From Muribaculaceae bacterium (GTDB taxonomy: Bacteria > Bacteroidota > Bacteroidia > Bacteroidales > Muribaculaceae): DNA of 64,000 nt. Positions 45,352 to 54,865 of the stretch are shown here, in pieces. Position 1 is the stretch's first letter; every line of letters begins with the position of its first letter. Both the position numbers and the translations under genes were made by a program. The notes beneath the pieces are model-generated. The model saw only the letters and a list, made by a program, of their open reading frames with translations, was not told the DNA's origin and ran no database searches. The stretch is taken from the NCBI GenBank assembly GCA_017391675.1, contig JAFOXR010000061.1, positions 1 through 64,000 on the forward strand. The letters run 5' to 3'.

Positions 45352-45450
45352 CACAACTCTACTTTAATAGTATTTGTTCTGTATTTAAACTGCATTTTGC
45401 ATCTTAGATACAATATTTATGATTACAATCTATTGCATTAACTTATTGTT

Positions 45451-47736
45451 ATGACTAAAATTACAAAAGAAATGGCTCTCGATTATCACAAAATCGGGAA
45501 GCCGGGAAAAGTAGAAACTATTCCCACCAAGCCTTACTCCTCACAAAGTGATTTATCTCTTGCGTATTCTCCCGGAGTTGCCTACCCATGCCTTGAGATT
45601 CAGGAAAATCCGCAAGATGCCTATGAATATACTAGCAAAGGCAACCTCGTTGCAGTAATTTCCAATGGTACAGCCGTACTTGGTTTGGGCGATATCGGTG
45701 CCCTTGCAGGAAAGCCTGTGATGGAAGGCAAAGCCTTGCTATTCAAAATTTTCGGCGGACTTGACTGCTTTGATATTGAAATAGACGAAAAAGACCCTGA
45801 AAAATTCATTCAAGCAGTAAAAGCAATTTCACCAACATTTGGAGGCATAAACCTTGAAGACATCAAAGCTCCTGAATGTTTTGAGATAGAACGCCGTCTG
45901 AAAGAAGAATGCGACATTCCTGTCATGCACGACGACCAACACGGAACAGCAATCATTTCTGGTGCAGGTCTGCTTAATGCACTCGACATACAAGGCAAGA
46001 AGATTGAAGAAATAAAACTTGTAGTTAACGGTGCAGGAGCAGCAGCTGTATCTTGTACACGACTTTACATGGCACTCGGCGTGAAAAAGGAAAACATCAC
46101 CATGTGCGACAGCAAGGGCGTTATTACTACTGCACGCCAGGACTTGAATTCGCAAAAACGCGAATTTGCTACCGACCGCAACATCACTACACTTGCCGAA
46201 GCGATGAAAGATGCCGATGTATTCCTAGGCCTTTCTGTAAAAGATGTCGTTACGACCGAGATGCTCATGTCTATGGCAAAGAACCCTATCGTGTTTGCAC
46301 TAGCTAATCCCGATCCTGAAATTGAGTACGACAAGGCAGTGTCTTCACGCAAGGACTTGATTTTTGCAACAGGCCGTTCAGATTACCCTAACCAGATAAA
46401 CAATGTACTCGGTTTCCCATACATCTTCCGCGGTGCATTGGACTGCGGTGCTACAACCATTAACGAAGAAATGAAACTTGCTGCAGTTAAAGCTATCGCT
46501 GCCTTAGCTAAAGAAACTGTTCCTTCGGTAGTAAACAAAGCTTACAATATGACCGATCTCAAGTACGGTCCCGACTATATTTTGCCTAAAGCACTTGACC
46601 CTCGCCTTATCACATGGGTATCGCCTGCAGTTGCTCGCGCTGCAATGGAATCGGGCGTTGCTAAAAGACCAATTGAAGATTGGGAAGCTTATGAGGAGAA
46701 GTTAAAGAGACTGATGGGCTACGACAATAAGTTGATGCGCCGCTTCACCGAAGAAGCCAAACAGAATCCAAAGCGTGTCGTATTTGCCGAAGCTAACACC
46801 GACAACATGCTGCAGGCAGCAGTACAAGCTTATCACGAAAAGATATGTTTCCCTATCCTTCTTGGAAACGAGGAAATGATTGAAAAGCGTGCAAAGAAAC
46901 TCGGTCTGGACATTACAGAAATTCCTATCGTGAACTTGCGTCACGATCGCGAAGCTGAACGCCGCAGTGCATACGCTAAGAAATTGACCGAAAAGCGTCA
47001 GCGCGACGGTCTCACATATCCAGAAGCCCTTGAAAAGATGTTCGACCGCAACTATTTCGGAATGATGATGGTTGAAATGGGCGAAGCCGATGCATTCATT
47101 ACAGGTACTTATTCCGGTGGCCATCACGACACTGTGCAGATTGCAAAAGATGTTATTGGCATACGACCATGTTACAAGCATTTTGCTACTATGCACATCA
47201 TGACAACAAAGCGCGGTATCTACTTCTTGGCCGACACTTCTGTCAACCACGACAACGATACCGAAACTCTTGTTGACATCGCTCGTCTTGCCGACAGTTC
47301 TGTAAAATACTTCGCTCACAATCCGGTAATCTCAATGGTTTCTTACAGTAACTTCGGAACCAACAAAGAGCACGGACCAAAAGAAGTTCATGAAGCTGTA
47401 CAAATCCTGCACGACAACTATCCCGAAATCGTAGTTGACGGAGAAATGCAAGTTCATTACGCACTGAATAAAGAATTGCGTGACAAGACATTCCCATTCA
47501 ACAAACTATTCGGAAAAGATGTCAACACTCTTGTATTCCCTAACTTGAGTGCCGCAAATACGATCTACCGCATGATGCTAGAAATGGGTGTAGCAGAACA
47601 CATAGGTCCTATACAGATGGGATTGAACAAGCCTATACACTTCACTTCTATCGATGCATCTGTTCGCGATATTGTGAACCTTACTACAGTAGCTGTTCTT
47701 GACGCAGCCGTTCTTCAAAAGATGAACAACTGCTAA
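45451..47736 (+). CDS. maeB: NADP-dependent malic enzyme with phosphotransacetylase-like domain
   Basis: Oxidative decarboxylation of malate to pyruvate (761 aa). Malic-enzyme domain at about residues 1-425: [33 protein letters not shown] and the NADP-binding [16 protein letters not shown]. The C-terminal half (about 430-761) is a phosphate acetyl/butyryl-transferase-like domain, known in MaeB-type enzymes as an acetyl-CoA-responsive regulatory unit without catalysis. Single gene with strong terminator. Confidence 0.96.
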   Translation: MTKITKEMALDYHKIGKPGKVETIPTKPYSSQSDLSLAYSPGVAYPCLEIQENPQDAYEYTSKGNLVAVISNGTAVLGLGDIGALAGKPVMEGKALLFKIFGGLDCFDIEIDEKDPEKFIQAVKAISPTFGGINLEDIKAPECFEIERRLKEECDIPVMHDDQHGTAIISGAGLLNALDIQGKKIEEIKLVVNGAGAAAVSCTRLYMALGVKKENITMCDSKGVITTARQDLNSQKREFATDRNITTLAEAMKDADVFLGLSVKDVVTTEMLMSMAKNPIVFALANPDPEIEYDKAVSSRKDLIFATGRSDYPNQINNVLGFPYIFRGALDCGATTINEEMKLAAVKAIAALAKETVPSVVNKAYNMTDLKYGPDYILPKALDPRLITWVSPAVARAAMESGVAKRPIEDWEAYEEKLKRLMGYDNKLMRRFTEEAKQNPKRVVFAEANTDNMLQAAVQAYHEKICFPILLGNEEMIEKRAKKLGLDITEIPIVNLRHDREAERRSAYAKKLTEKRQRDGLTYPEALEKMFDRNYFGMMMVEMGEADAFITGTYSGGHHDTVQIAKDVIGIRPCYKHFATMHIMTTKRGIYFLADTSVNHDNDTETLVDIARLADSSVKYFAHNPVISMVSYSNFGTNKEHGPKEVHEAVQILHDNYPEIVVDGEMQVHYALNKELRDKTFPFNKLFGKDVNTLVFPNLSAANTIYRMMLEMGVAEHIGPIQMGLNKPIHFTSIDASVRDIVNLTTVAVLDAAVLQKMNNC

Positions 47737-47756
47737 GGACTCGTAGCAATAACTAT

Positions 47757-47793
47757 CAATAAAAAAAGCCTCAGTTGAGGCTTTTTTTTATTG
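47757..47793. terminator. Bidirectional terminator between maeB and fmt
   Basis: CAATAAAAAAAGCCTCA, loop GT, TGAGGCTTTTTTTTATTG. The A and T runs serve both convergent genes. Confidence 0.9.
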
Positions 47794-47810
47794 ATATACA
47801 TCTGCAAATT

Positions 47811-48770
47811 CTATTCTCCCAGTTTAAAACCGCGCAGAAATTCAGCAGTTGTCATTCGTTTTTTACCGGCAAGCTGAAGCGACTTCACCTCAATAGAGCC
47901 ATCGGAACATGCAAACGAAAGTTTATCCTTGGTTGCAACTGCAGTGCCTGGTTTTCCTATTATCCGGCTATCCGGCAACTCTGTTTCATATATCTTCAAA
48001 GCATAATCCACACCATTCGAGTCTTTTATAGCGGTCCATGCTGCAGGATAAGGCGACAAGCCTCGAATATGATTATACACATCTTGCGCCGAGCGGCCAA
48101 AGTCTATTTCACATGTTTCCTTGAATATTTTTGGAGCAGGTGTCGGTTCCTCGTCCTTATTCAGAAGTTCATCTTGTGGTATAGGTTTCACTGTTCCTGC
48201 AATAATTGCATCTACAGTCTCTACAACCATGCCAGCACCGAGCATCATTAGTTTGTCATGCACGACACCCACATTATCTGTATCACCAATCTCTATCCGT
48301 TCTTGCTGAATTATATCACCTGTATCGATTTCATGCTTCAGGAAGAATGTTGTCACACCAGTTTCCTTGTCACCGTTCATTACAGCCCAGTTTATCGGAG
48401 CTGCACCTCTGTACTTTGGCAACAAAGAAGCATGTAGATTGAATGTGCCAAGCGGCGGCATACTCCACACTACCTCAGGCATCATACGGAATGCAATCAC
48501 TATCTGCAAATCTGCGTTAAGAGATTTCAGTTCATCGACAAACTCAGGAGCCTTCAAGCTCACTGGTTGCAGAAGTTTCAATCCATGTTCCACTGCATAT
48601 TCCTTTACAGGCGACTGGAACATTTTGTGTCCTCTGCCAGCAGGTTTATCGGGCATTGTCACCACGCCCACTATATTGTAACCGCCTTTCACAAGCCGGT
48701 CAAGACTCTCCACCGCAAAATCGGGAGTTCCGAAAAAAACTATCTTTAAACTATCCTTAGTATATGTCAT
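47811..48770 (-). CDS. fmt: Methionyl-tRNA formyltransferase
   Basis: Formylates initiator Met-tRNA using 10-formyl-tetrahydrofolate (319 aa). The start KIVFFGTPDFAVESL and the active-site block FNLHASLLPKYRGAAPINWA (about residues 107-126, with conserved N and H) are typical, as is the downstream GDTGVTTF-type stretch (GDKETGVTTFFL). A C-terminal tRNA-binding domain starts near residue 210. It follows the ClC gene by 36 bases and is probably the last gene of the tsaC unit. Confidence 0.97.
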   Translation of the reverse strand: MTYTKDSLKIVFFGTPDFAVESLDRLVKGGYNIVGVVTMPDKPAGRGHKMFQSPVKEYAVEHGLKLLQPVSLKAPEFVDELKSLNADLQIVIAFRMMPEVVWSMPPLGTFNLHASLLPKYRGAAPINWAVMNGDKETGVTTFFLKHEIDTGDIIQQERIEIGDTDNVGVVHDKLMMLGAGMVVETVDAIIAGTVKPIPQDELLNKDEEPTPAPKIFKETCEIDFGRSAQDVYNHIRGLSPYPAAWTAIKDSNGVDYALKIYETELPDSRIIGKPGTAVATKDKLSFACSDGSIEVKSLQLAGKKRMTTAEFLRGFKLGE

Positions 48771-48806
48771 ATCCTGTAAATCATTATCTAGTTACACACA
48801 GTATCA

Positions 48807-50618
48807 TCATTCATCAGTATAATGCTTCAACACTCGGCGGTATGAATTGAAAATCTTGGATTTAGACACAAAGCCAATATATTTTCCTCGTTCCACCACT
48901 GGCAAATTCCACGCCTTTGTATCGTCAAATATCTTCATCACATTATCCATGGACTCACCCAATTCAATCTTGGCTGGCATTGACGACATGAATTTGCGCA
49001 CACGCATTTTGTCATACAGATCGGGGCGGAACATAATGTTGCGAATATCATCTAGCAACACCACGCCTACCAGTACATTATTAGAATCGGTTACAGGAAA
49101 CAGGTTTCTGTTTGATTGAGAAATCACTTCCACCATTTCCCTCAAAGTCATATCCGGATTCACCTCCTTAAAGTCTTTTTCTATCACGCTGTCAATCTTG
49201 AGCAGAGTAAGCACGCTTCTATCTTTTTCATGTGTAAGAAGCTCACCGCGTTGAGCTAGACGCTGCGTATAAATGCTATATGGGGAGAACAGCTTGAAAG
49301 TACCATAAGAAATAGTCGAAACTATAAGCAACGGCAAGAACAGTTCATATCCTCCTGTCATTTCGGCTGCAAGGAATATTCCCATCAGCGGAGCATTCAT
49401 CACTGCCGACATCACCCCTGCCATTCCCATAAGCGCATAATTCTTCATTGACAAAGTGCTGTCAATAACACCAAGATTATTTATCAGCAAAGTGAAGAAG
49501 AATCCGGCAAAACAGCCTATGAATAGCGACGGCGTGAATGTACCGCCACAACCGCCACCGCCATTGGTTGCACTTGTAGCAAATACTTTCGTGAACAGAA
49601 TCAATCCCACAAATATAATCAGCCACCATGTGTCATTTCTATATTCATAGAACACACTGCCGTCAAATATCTTTGTCAGGTTGCCTTCAAGCATCATGTT
49701 CATCACATTATAGCCTTCACCATACAACGGAGGGAATAGGAATATCAGCAAGCTAAGTATCATTGATCCCACTACAAATTTCAACCAAGGATTCTTCAGT
49801 TTACCGAACATTCTCTCCATCATATTCATAGCCTTGCTGAAATATAGTGACACAAAACCGCAGAATATACCGAAGAGTATCACATACGGTATACCAGCTG
49901 TATAGAACGGTTCACTCTGAGCAAAGAAAAATTCAAGTTCATAACCAGTGAAAGCATACGCAACTGTCGCTCCTGCTATTGAAGCTATCATCAGCGGCAT
50001 AACCGATCCTGCAGTAAGGTCAATCATCAGCACTTCCACAGTGAAAAGCATGCCTGCAATAGGAGCCTTGAATATACCTGCAATACCGGCCGATGCTCCA
50101 CAGCCTACAAGAAGCATAAGCAACCTTGGAGAAAGGCGGAAAAGACTGCCAAGATTGGATCCTATCGCAGCTCCTGTATATACAATAGGACTTTCGGCTC
50201 CTACCGAACCGCCAAAGCCTATCGTAACCGAACTTGCAACAACCGAAGAATAAATGTTATGCAATTTCAGGCGGCTTTTATTCTGGCTGATAGCATAAAG
50301 CACACGGGTAACACCATGAGATATATTATCCCTTATTATGTATCGCACGAAAATTCCGGCTAGCAGAATACCTATTACTGGATATATCAGATAGCTGTAA
50401 TTGTAGTTGCTTATTGACAGGTGAGCCGTCAAATAGCCTGACAAATGATGAATTATGTCTTTCAGCAACAATGCGGCAAAACCGCCTGCAACACCAACAA
50501 CAAGTGCCAGAATCAGTATAAATGTCTTTTCCTTAATGTGCTTCTCTCGCCATTGAAGCACCTTTATAAACCAGCCGCCTAACCGGCGACCACCTATTGA
50601 ATTAACATCGTTCTTCAT
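48807..50618 (-). CDS. ClC-family chloride channel/antiporter with CBS pair
   Basis: A 603 aa membrane protein with about ten helices of the ClC fold (residues about 30-430). Motifs include GFGGSVGAESPIVYTGAAIG (about 133-152), whose glutamate in GAESP corresponds to the proton/gating glutamate of CLC exchangers, and GGCGGTFTPSLFIG (about 364-377). Two CBS domains at about 470-595 form a nucleotide-sensing cytosolic unit. Probably a Cl-/H+ exchanger; fluoride-type CLCs lack this glutamate pattern. Same strand and tight spacing with its neighbours. Confidence 0.92.
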   Translation of the reverse strand: MKNDVNSIGGRRLGGWFIKVLQWREKHIKEKTFILILALVVGVAGGFAALLLKDIIHHLSGYLTAHLSISNYNYSYLIYPVIGILLAGIFVRYIIRDNISHGVTRVLYAISQNKSRLKLHNIYSSVVASSVTIGFGGSVGAESPIVYTGAAIGSNLGSLFRLSPRLLMLLVGCGASAGIAGIFKAPIAGMLFTVEVLMIDLTAGSVMPLMIASIAGATVAYAFTGYELEFFFAQSEPFYTAGIPYVILFGIFCGFVSLYFSKAMNMMERMFGKLKNPWLKFVVGSMILSLLIFLFPPLYGEGYNVMNMMLEGNLTKIFDGSVFYEYRNDTWWLIIFVGLILFTKVFATSATNGGGGCGGTFTPSLFIGCFAGFFFTLLINNLGVIDSTLSMKNYALMGMAGVMSAVMNAPLMGIFLAAEMTGGYELFLPLLIVSTISYGTFKLFSPYSIYTQRLAQRGELLTHEKDRSVLTLLKIDSVIEKDFKEVNPDMTLREMVEVISQSNRNLFPVTDSNNVLVGVVLLDDIRNIMFRPDLYDKMRVRKFMSSMPAKIELGESMDNVMKIFDDTKAWNLPVVERGKYIGFVSKSKIFNSYRRVLKHYTDE

Positions 50619-50625
50619 AAGTTAA

Positions 50626-52041
50626 TCAAATCCCTTTACCTGTAATAACAATCTTAATCGTATAAATTAATATCTTTATATCATTTGCAATCGACATATT
50701 TTCAAGATACAGCAAGTCATATCTGAATCTTTCTACCATCTGTTTCACGCTCGAAGCATAGCCATACTTCACCATACCCATTGATGTTATTCCTGGTCGC
50801 ACTTGGTAAAGAAGACTGTATAACGGCGCTTCCTTTATGATTTGTTCAACGAAATAGCTTCGTTCAGGACGAGGTCCCACAAGAGACATATCGCCCTTTA
50901 GCACATTCCAGAATTGAGGGAATTCGTCTATGCGGTATTTCCTCAGTACATGGCCAAGCTTAGTAATACGGCTGTCATTTTCACTCGACAATGCCGGACA
51001 ACCGTCACCCTCTGCGTTTTCCACCATTGTACGGAACTTGTATATCGTGAACGGCTTCTTATGGCAACCTACACGCACCTGTCGGTACAATGCTCCGCCT
51101 TTAGAGTCAAGTTTCACAAGCAATCCTATAATCAACAGGAACGGCATAAGCAGCACAAGCGCCAACAGTGACACTATCACATCTCCTATGCGCTTCACAT
51201 TCTTTTCCAGTTCCGACATTCCACAACTAGAGATATCTACTAGCGGTTCACCCCGGAGACTGCTCAGCCTCATTTTTCCTACTAGAATAGTATAAATGTC
51301 GGGCGATACCTTTATCGGCAATTCAAGGCTGTAGACCCTATTAATTATATCCATAGACAACGACACATCATTGCCTTGGGGTACCACGATAAGCTCCTTA
51401 ACATCATTATCTGAACAGAATTTCTCCAGTCCATCAAAATCTATAGCTCTGCTGCCGCTGGCAATCGTTTCACCATCAATCGGCACATAGCCCAGAATAT
51501 TATAGCCCAGATATGAATTCTTCTCACAAAGCCTGTTCCCGAACGCCAAAGCTTTCTCACTTGCACCTATAATCACGGCATTATACTTCCACTCTCCGCT
51601 TGCAAGTTTATCATTTATCCGTTTAGTAATGAAAAACCGCGATAGAAAAGTAGCCACAAAAAGAATGGTAAGCAGTATGAAAAGTATCTCATAATTAGTG
51701 CCGCGCTGTTCCAGGACAACATCATTGATAAGTGCAATAAAGAAAATTATCAGCGTATTAGCTAGCGAAGTGAAGAAAGTGGTAATAAGGTTCTGCACAT
51801 GCGATTTTCTCAGCACTTCGTTATAGAAACCCGATACAGCATGCACAGCAAGCATCATAAGCGGGAACACAACCTCGCCGATAAGCACCATTTGCGATGT
51901 CATGAACGACCTAAGCGTAGAGAACTCATATATAGCCCTCTCACCCACATAATAGCGCACCACATTGAACAGTGTCCATGCAGCTATCGACGATAACACA
52001 TCGCCCGCTATATATGCTATTCGTTGCCTAGTCTTGTCCAT
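50626..52041 (-). CDS. Polyprenyl-phosphate sugar-1-phosphate transferase (WbaP/WcaJ-like)
   Basis: A 471 aa membrane enzyme that starts exopolysaccharide or glycan assembly by moving a sugar phosphate onto undecaprenyl phosphate. N-terminal membrane segments (about residues 10-140), a Rossmann-like CoA-binding-type region (about 145-250) and the C-terminal catalytic domain (about 270-471) with KRIGDVIVSLLALVLLMPFL, the active-site DSKG, YKFRTM, RKYRIDEFPQFWNVLKGDMS and GPRPE are visible. No polysaccharide cluster adjoins it, so it may serve a general glycosylation pathway. Confidence 0.93.
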   Translation of the reverse strand: MDKTRQRIAYIAGDVLSSIAAWTLFNVVRYYVGERAIYEFSTLRSFMTSQMVLIGEVVFPLMMLAVHAVSGFYNEVLRKSHVQNLITTFFTSLANTLIIFFIALINDVVLEQRGTNYEILFILLTILFVATFLSRFFITKRINDKLASGEWKYNAVIIGASEKALAFGNRLCEKNSYLGYNILGYVPIDGETIASGSRAIDFDGLEKFCSDNDVKELIVVPQGNDVSLSMDIINRVYSLELPIKVSPDIYTILVGKMRLSSLRGEPLVDISSCGMSELEKNVKRIGDVIVSLLALVLLMPFLLIIGLLVKLDSKGGALYRQVRVGCHKKPFTIYKFRTMVENAEGDGCPALSSENDSRITKLGHVLRKYRIDEFPQFWNVLKGDMSLVGPRPERSYFVEQIIKEAPLYSLLYQVRPGITSMGMVKYGYASSVKQMVERFRYDLLYLENMSIANDIKILIYTIKIVITGKGI

Positions 52042-52058
52042 CGCTACTAACCTATCCT

Positions 52059-52622
52059 TTATTTTCTCAGAATTTTTATTGTTGCATCAGCACCAAGCTT
52101 AATTATGCTAGATGCAGCACGGCGCGTCACATCATCACGCCGGTAATTAACCACATAATCCACGCCATTCTTTATCTCATCAGAAATCTCAGCATATACC
52201 GATGCCGAAGGAGCCCCGCTTATGTTTGCCGAAGTTGAAACAATCGGGCGTCGGAAGCGCTGGCACAATGCTCGGCAGAAATCATCTCCTGGCACGCGTA
52301 TTCCCACACTGCCATTATCACCTAGCAAGTTAGGCGCCAGATTATATCCGTTGTCATAGATTATGGTCAGCGGTTTCACTGCCGCTTCAAGCAAATCGTA
52401 TGCCACCTCAGGAACTTCACGCACATAGCGGTCAAGGCTATTAACATTTCCAAGCAGCACTAGCATAGCCTTGCTGTCCTCTCTTCTTTTCAATTCATAT
52501 ACACGCTTCACAGCTTCGGTATTGGTCGCATCACAGCCTATTCCCCAAATGGTATCGGTAGGATACAGTATCAAGCCGCCACGATTCAGCGTATCTATAC
52601 AGTTCTTTATATCTTCATCCAT
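52059..52622 (-). CDS. tsaC: L-threonylcarbamoyladenylate synthase
   Basis: YrdC/Sua5-domain enzyme of 187 aa that makes threonylcarbamoyl-AMP for t6A modification of tRNAs. The start LNRGGLILYPTDTIWGIGCD (about residues 12-31), KRREDSKAM with the conserved K-R-x3-K pattern, and PIVSTSANISGAPS (about 125-138) are diagnostic. It is the short TsaC type, without the Sua5 C-terminal domain. It is the first gene of a four-gene minus-strand series with the sugar transferase, ClC and fmt. Confidence 0.95.
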   Translation of the reverse strand: MDEDIKNCIDTLNRGGLILYPTDTIWGIGCDATNTEAVKRVYELKRREDSKAMLVLLGNVNSLDRYVREVPEVAYDLLEAAVKPLTIIYDNGYNLAPNLLGDNGSVGIRVPGDDFCRALCQRFRRPIVSTSANISGAPSASVYAEISDEIKNGVDYVVNYRRDDVTRRAASSIIKLGADATIKILRK

Positions 52623-52646
52623 AACTAGACAATACGATTACGATAG

Positions 52647-52654
52647 CAAAGATA
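52647..52654 (-). promoter_or_regulatory. Promoter -7 box of the tsaC unit
   Basis: TATCTTTG on the minus strand, about 25 bases before the tsaC ATG. Confidence 0.55.
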
Positions 52655-52732
52655 AGCTTTTTTAGCGTAATCAATAACATTTCTCTATTCTTTTTGCATC
52701 TTGCACTGACCTCAAGCAATAACACAGCACAA

Positions 52733-52764
52733 TTAGCGCCGTGACACGAGTATCACAGCGCTAA
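52733..52764 (-). terminator. Hairpin after the FN3 secreted-protein gene
   Basis: TTAGCGC and GCGCTAA enclose an inner GTGA/TCAC stem with one unpaired base on each side. It lies between the FN3 gene's stop and tsaC; no long T run follows. Confidence 0.5.
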
Positions 52765-52790
52765 CATTTACAGTTCGTACTATTATTTTT

Positions 52791-54122
52791 CTATCGGATA
52801 ACCACTACTTTTTTTCCGCCCTTGATATATATTCCGCTGGCAGGATTATTGACTCTGCGGCCCATTAGGTCATATATTGCAGAATCATCTTCATCATCGG
52901 CGTCTATACTTTCTATACCTGTCGCAATCTGGGTCTGGAACTCGCACGATGAGCTCCACACTGTTGTCTCTGTTTCACTAATCACTGCCTGCACTTGCAC
53001 TTCATATTTTGTATTAGCATCTAGACCATCAAGCATATAACTTGTAGCCGAGATCTCGTCTTCAACTGCTATCCAATCGTTTGCTTGCTCATCGTCTCCG
53101 GCCACCTTGCGGTACTGCATATTATAGCATTCAGCATAGCCTGTCCAGCTTATCACTGCACTTGTCTCGCCTATCTCACTTGCAGTCACAGCATTAGGGA
53201 TATTCACATAATCAAAGGTCACTTTTGGCAAGAAATTTTGCAACTCCTGACCAAAGTTATAACCATTCTCAAATCTAAATATAGCACCCTCATGTTTTTC
53301 AATTCCATAAAAACAACAAATTGTTTCTGAATTTATATAACTATAAACATATACCTGCATATTTCCTCCATTATATACATAAGGAGAATCAAAAGATACT
53401 ATCATTTTTCCATTTAAAATATTAAGATTACCACTATATACAAGACCTGAATTCTCATCAAAAGGATTTTCATCACTTGTATAGCCCGTTTTTTCTGTTT
53501 CCTGAAGATATACATTAAACTCAGAATCACCCCAGGATATGTTTTCATAGCCCTCTGCTGCATAGAATGTCATAGAGTTAATTTGTGCACAATTGAGAGC
53601 TGAAAGCATTTCAGCAGGATAGATAAAACAGGACTTATTAAAATAAGCAAGTCCGGCTAGTGGTACTTTATTGTTGGTGGCCGTACCTTCAGCAATTGTT
53701 AAACCTGGAGCAGTTTTTACTTTTGTAGTAAATTCAATTAAAGACCATGCACTTTCCTCTTCGCCAAGAAGAGCTTGCACTTCAACAATATATTTCGCGC
53801 CATCGGTCAATTCAGTGAATTCATATTCATTGTTTTTCAATCCATTCACCTCGATATACTCTGTATCTCCGTCTTTTTTATAACGAATATTCCATAACAC
53901 ATTTTCTTTGCCTGCGGTCCACTCCAACTTTGCTCCGCTAGCTGTAATTTCACTCACAATTAATGATTGTGGTGATGCAATACTATAACCGAAAGTCACT
54001 TTTGGCAAGAAATTCTGCAACTTCTGCCCCGAATTATGACCATCTGCATATAAACTTATAGCAGATCCTTGCTCCTCAATTCCTTTAAAAACACAATTAG
54101 TTGTTGAGGTTAAATACCACTC
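52791..54122 (-). pseudogene. Secreted FN3-domain protein, 3' part after a frameshift
   Basis: The larger piece of a broken gene. In this frame: the end of the first repeat module (EWYLTSTTNCVFKGIEEQGS, FLPKVTFGYS), a fibronectin type III domain (SPQSLIVSEITASGAKLEWT ...), a second full repeat module (LTIAEGTATNNKVPLAG to FLPKVTFDYVN), a second FN3 (about 90 aa) and a C-terminal tail (IYDLMGRRVNNPASGIYIKG, KKVVVIR) like the end domains of secreted Bacteroidales proteins, possibly for type IX secretion or surface sorting. Alone, only a TTG at 54018-54020 could start a 409 aa product. No enzymatic motif seen. Confidence 0.75.
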
Positions 54123-54586
54123 ATTATCACCTGTATGTTTTCTCCTCTATATACATAAGGAGTATCAAAAGATACAATCATTTTTCCATTTACAATGCAA
54201 AGAGTACCACTATAAACACGACCAGAATTATTATTAACAGGAGTTTCATCACTTGTATAGCCCGTTTTTTCTGTATCCTGAAGATATACATTAAATTCAG
54301 AATCGCCCCAGGAGATGTTTTCGTAACCTACTGCGGTGTAGAATGTCATAGAATTAACTTGTGAACCATTGAGACTAGAAAGCATTTCGGCAGGATAGAT
54401 AAAAAATGACATACTATAATCATAATGTCCTGCTACTGGTACTCTATTGTTAGTATCCGAACCTTCGGCAATTGTTAATTCGGCAGCACGGCCAGCATTT
54501 GCAGCCATCAGCACCGCAACCAGCATCACAATACTGACACATTTCCCTGCTAGTGATGAAATCGTTGATGTAAATTTTCCCTTCAT
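54110..54586 (-). pseudogene. Secreted FN3-domain protein, 5' part with signal peptide
   Basis: Start of the same gene: a signal peptide (about residues 1-34, ending NAGRAAE), then the first copy of a repeat module of about 130 aa whose sequence (LTIAEGSDTNNRVPVAG ... GYENISWGDSEFNVYLQ) is almost identical to the second module in the 3' part. The frame stops at 54110 after PYVYRGENIQVIMSGI. Aligning the two modules shows five bases where six are expected, between GTG and GAG (54123-54127), so one base is missing. Restored, the protein would be about 599 aa. Confidence 0.8.
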
Positions 54587-54796
54587 AAATCTTCTGTTTT
54601 TTTTAAAATTATTTTATTTTCACTTATCATAAAAAAATGCGCCATGCACGACATTTTTCTTATCCGGAAACGGAATCCGATACTTCTATACAACCTATGT
54701 GAATGTTTACAAACTTCACACCCATGCAAACTTTTACTTATGTTATACAGCATATTAAATTCCATTAAGTTCTATTCGTTTTTCGCTTAGCAGATA

Positions 54797-54804
54797 CAAA
54801 TATA
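54797..54804 (-). promoter_or_regulatory. Candidate -7 box of the FN3 gene
   Basis: TATATTTG on the minus strand, about 210 bases before the ATG, in the 279-base divergent gap. The long leader makes this assignment uncertain. Confidence 0.35.
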
Positions 54805-54826
54805 ACTAAAATTTGTTTTTTTATGC

Positions 54827-54834
54827 TATATTTG
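54827..54834 (+). promoter_or_regulatory. Promoter -7 box of the GH13 gene
   Basis: TATATTTG; leader about 25 bases. Confidence 0.55.
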
Positions 54835-54865
54835 CATTATAAATTCACTTTTATATATTAAAACG

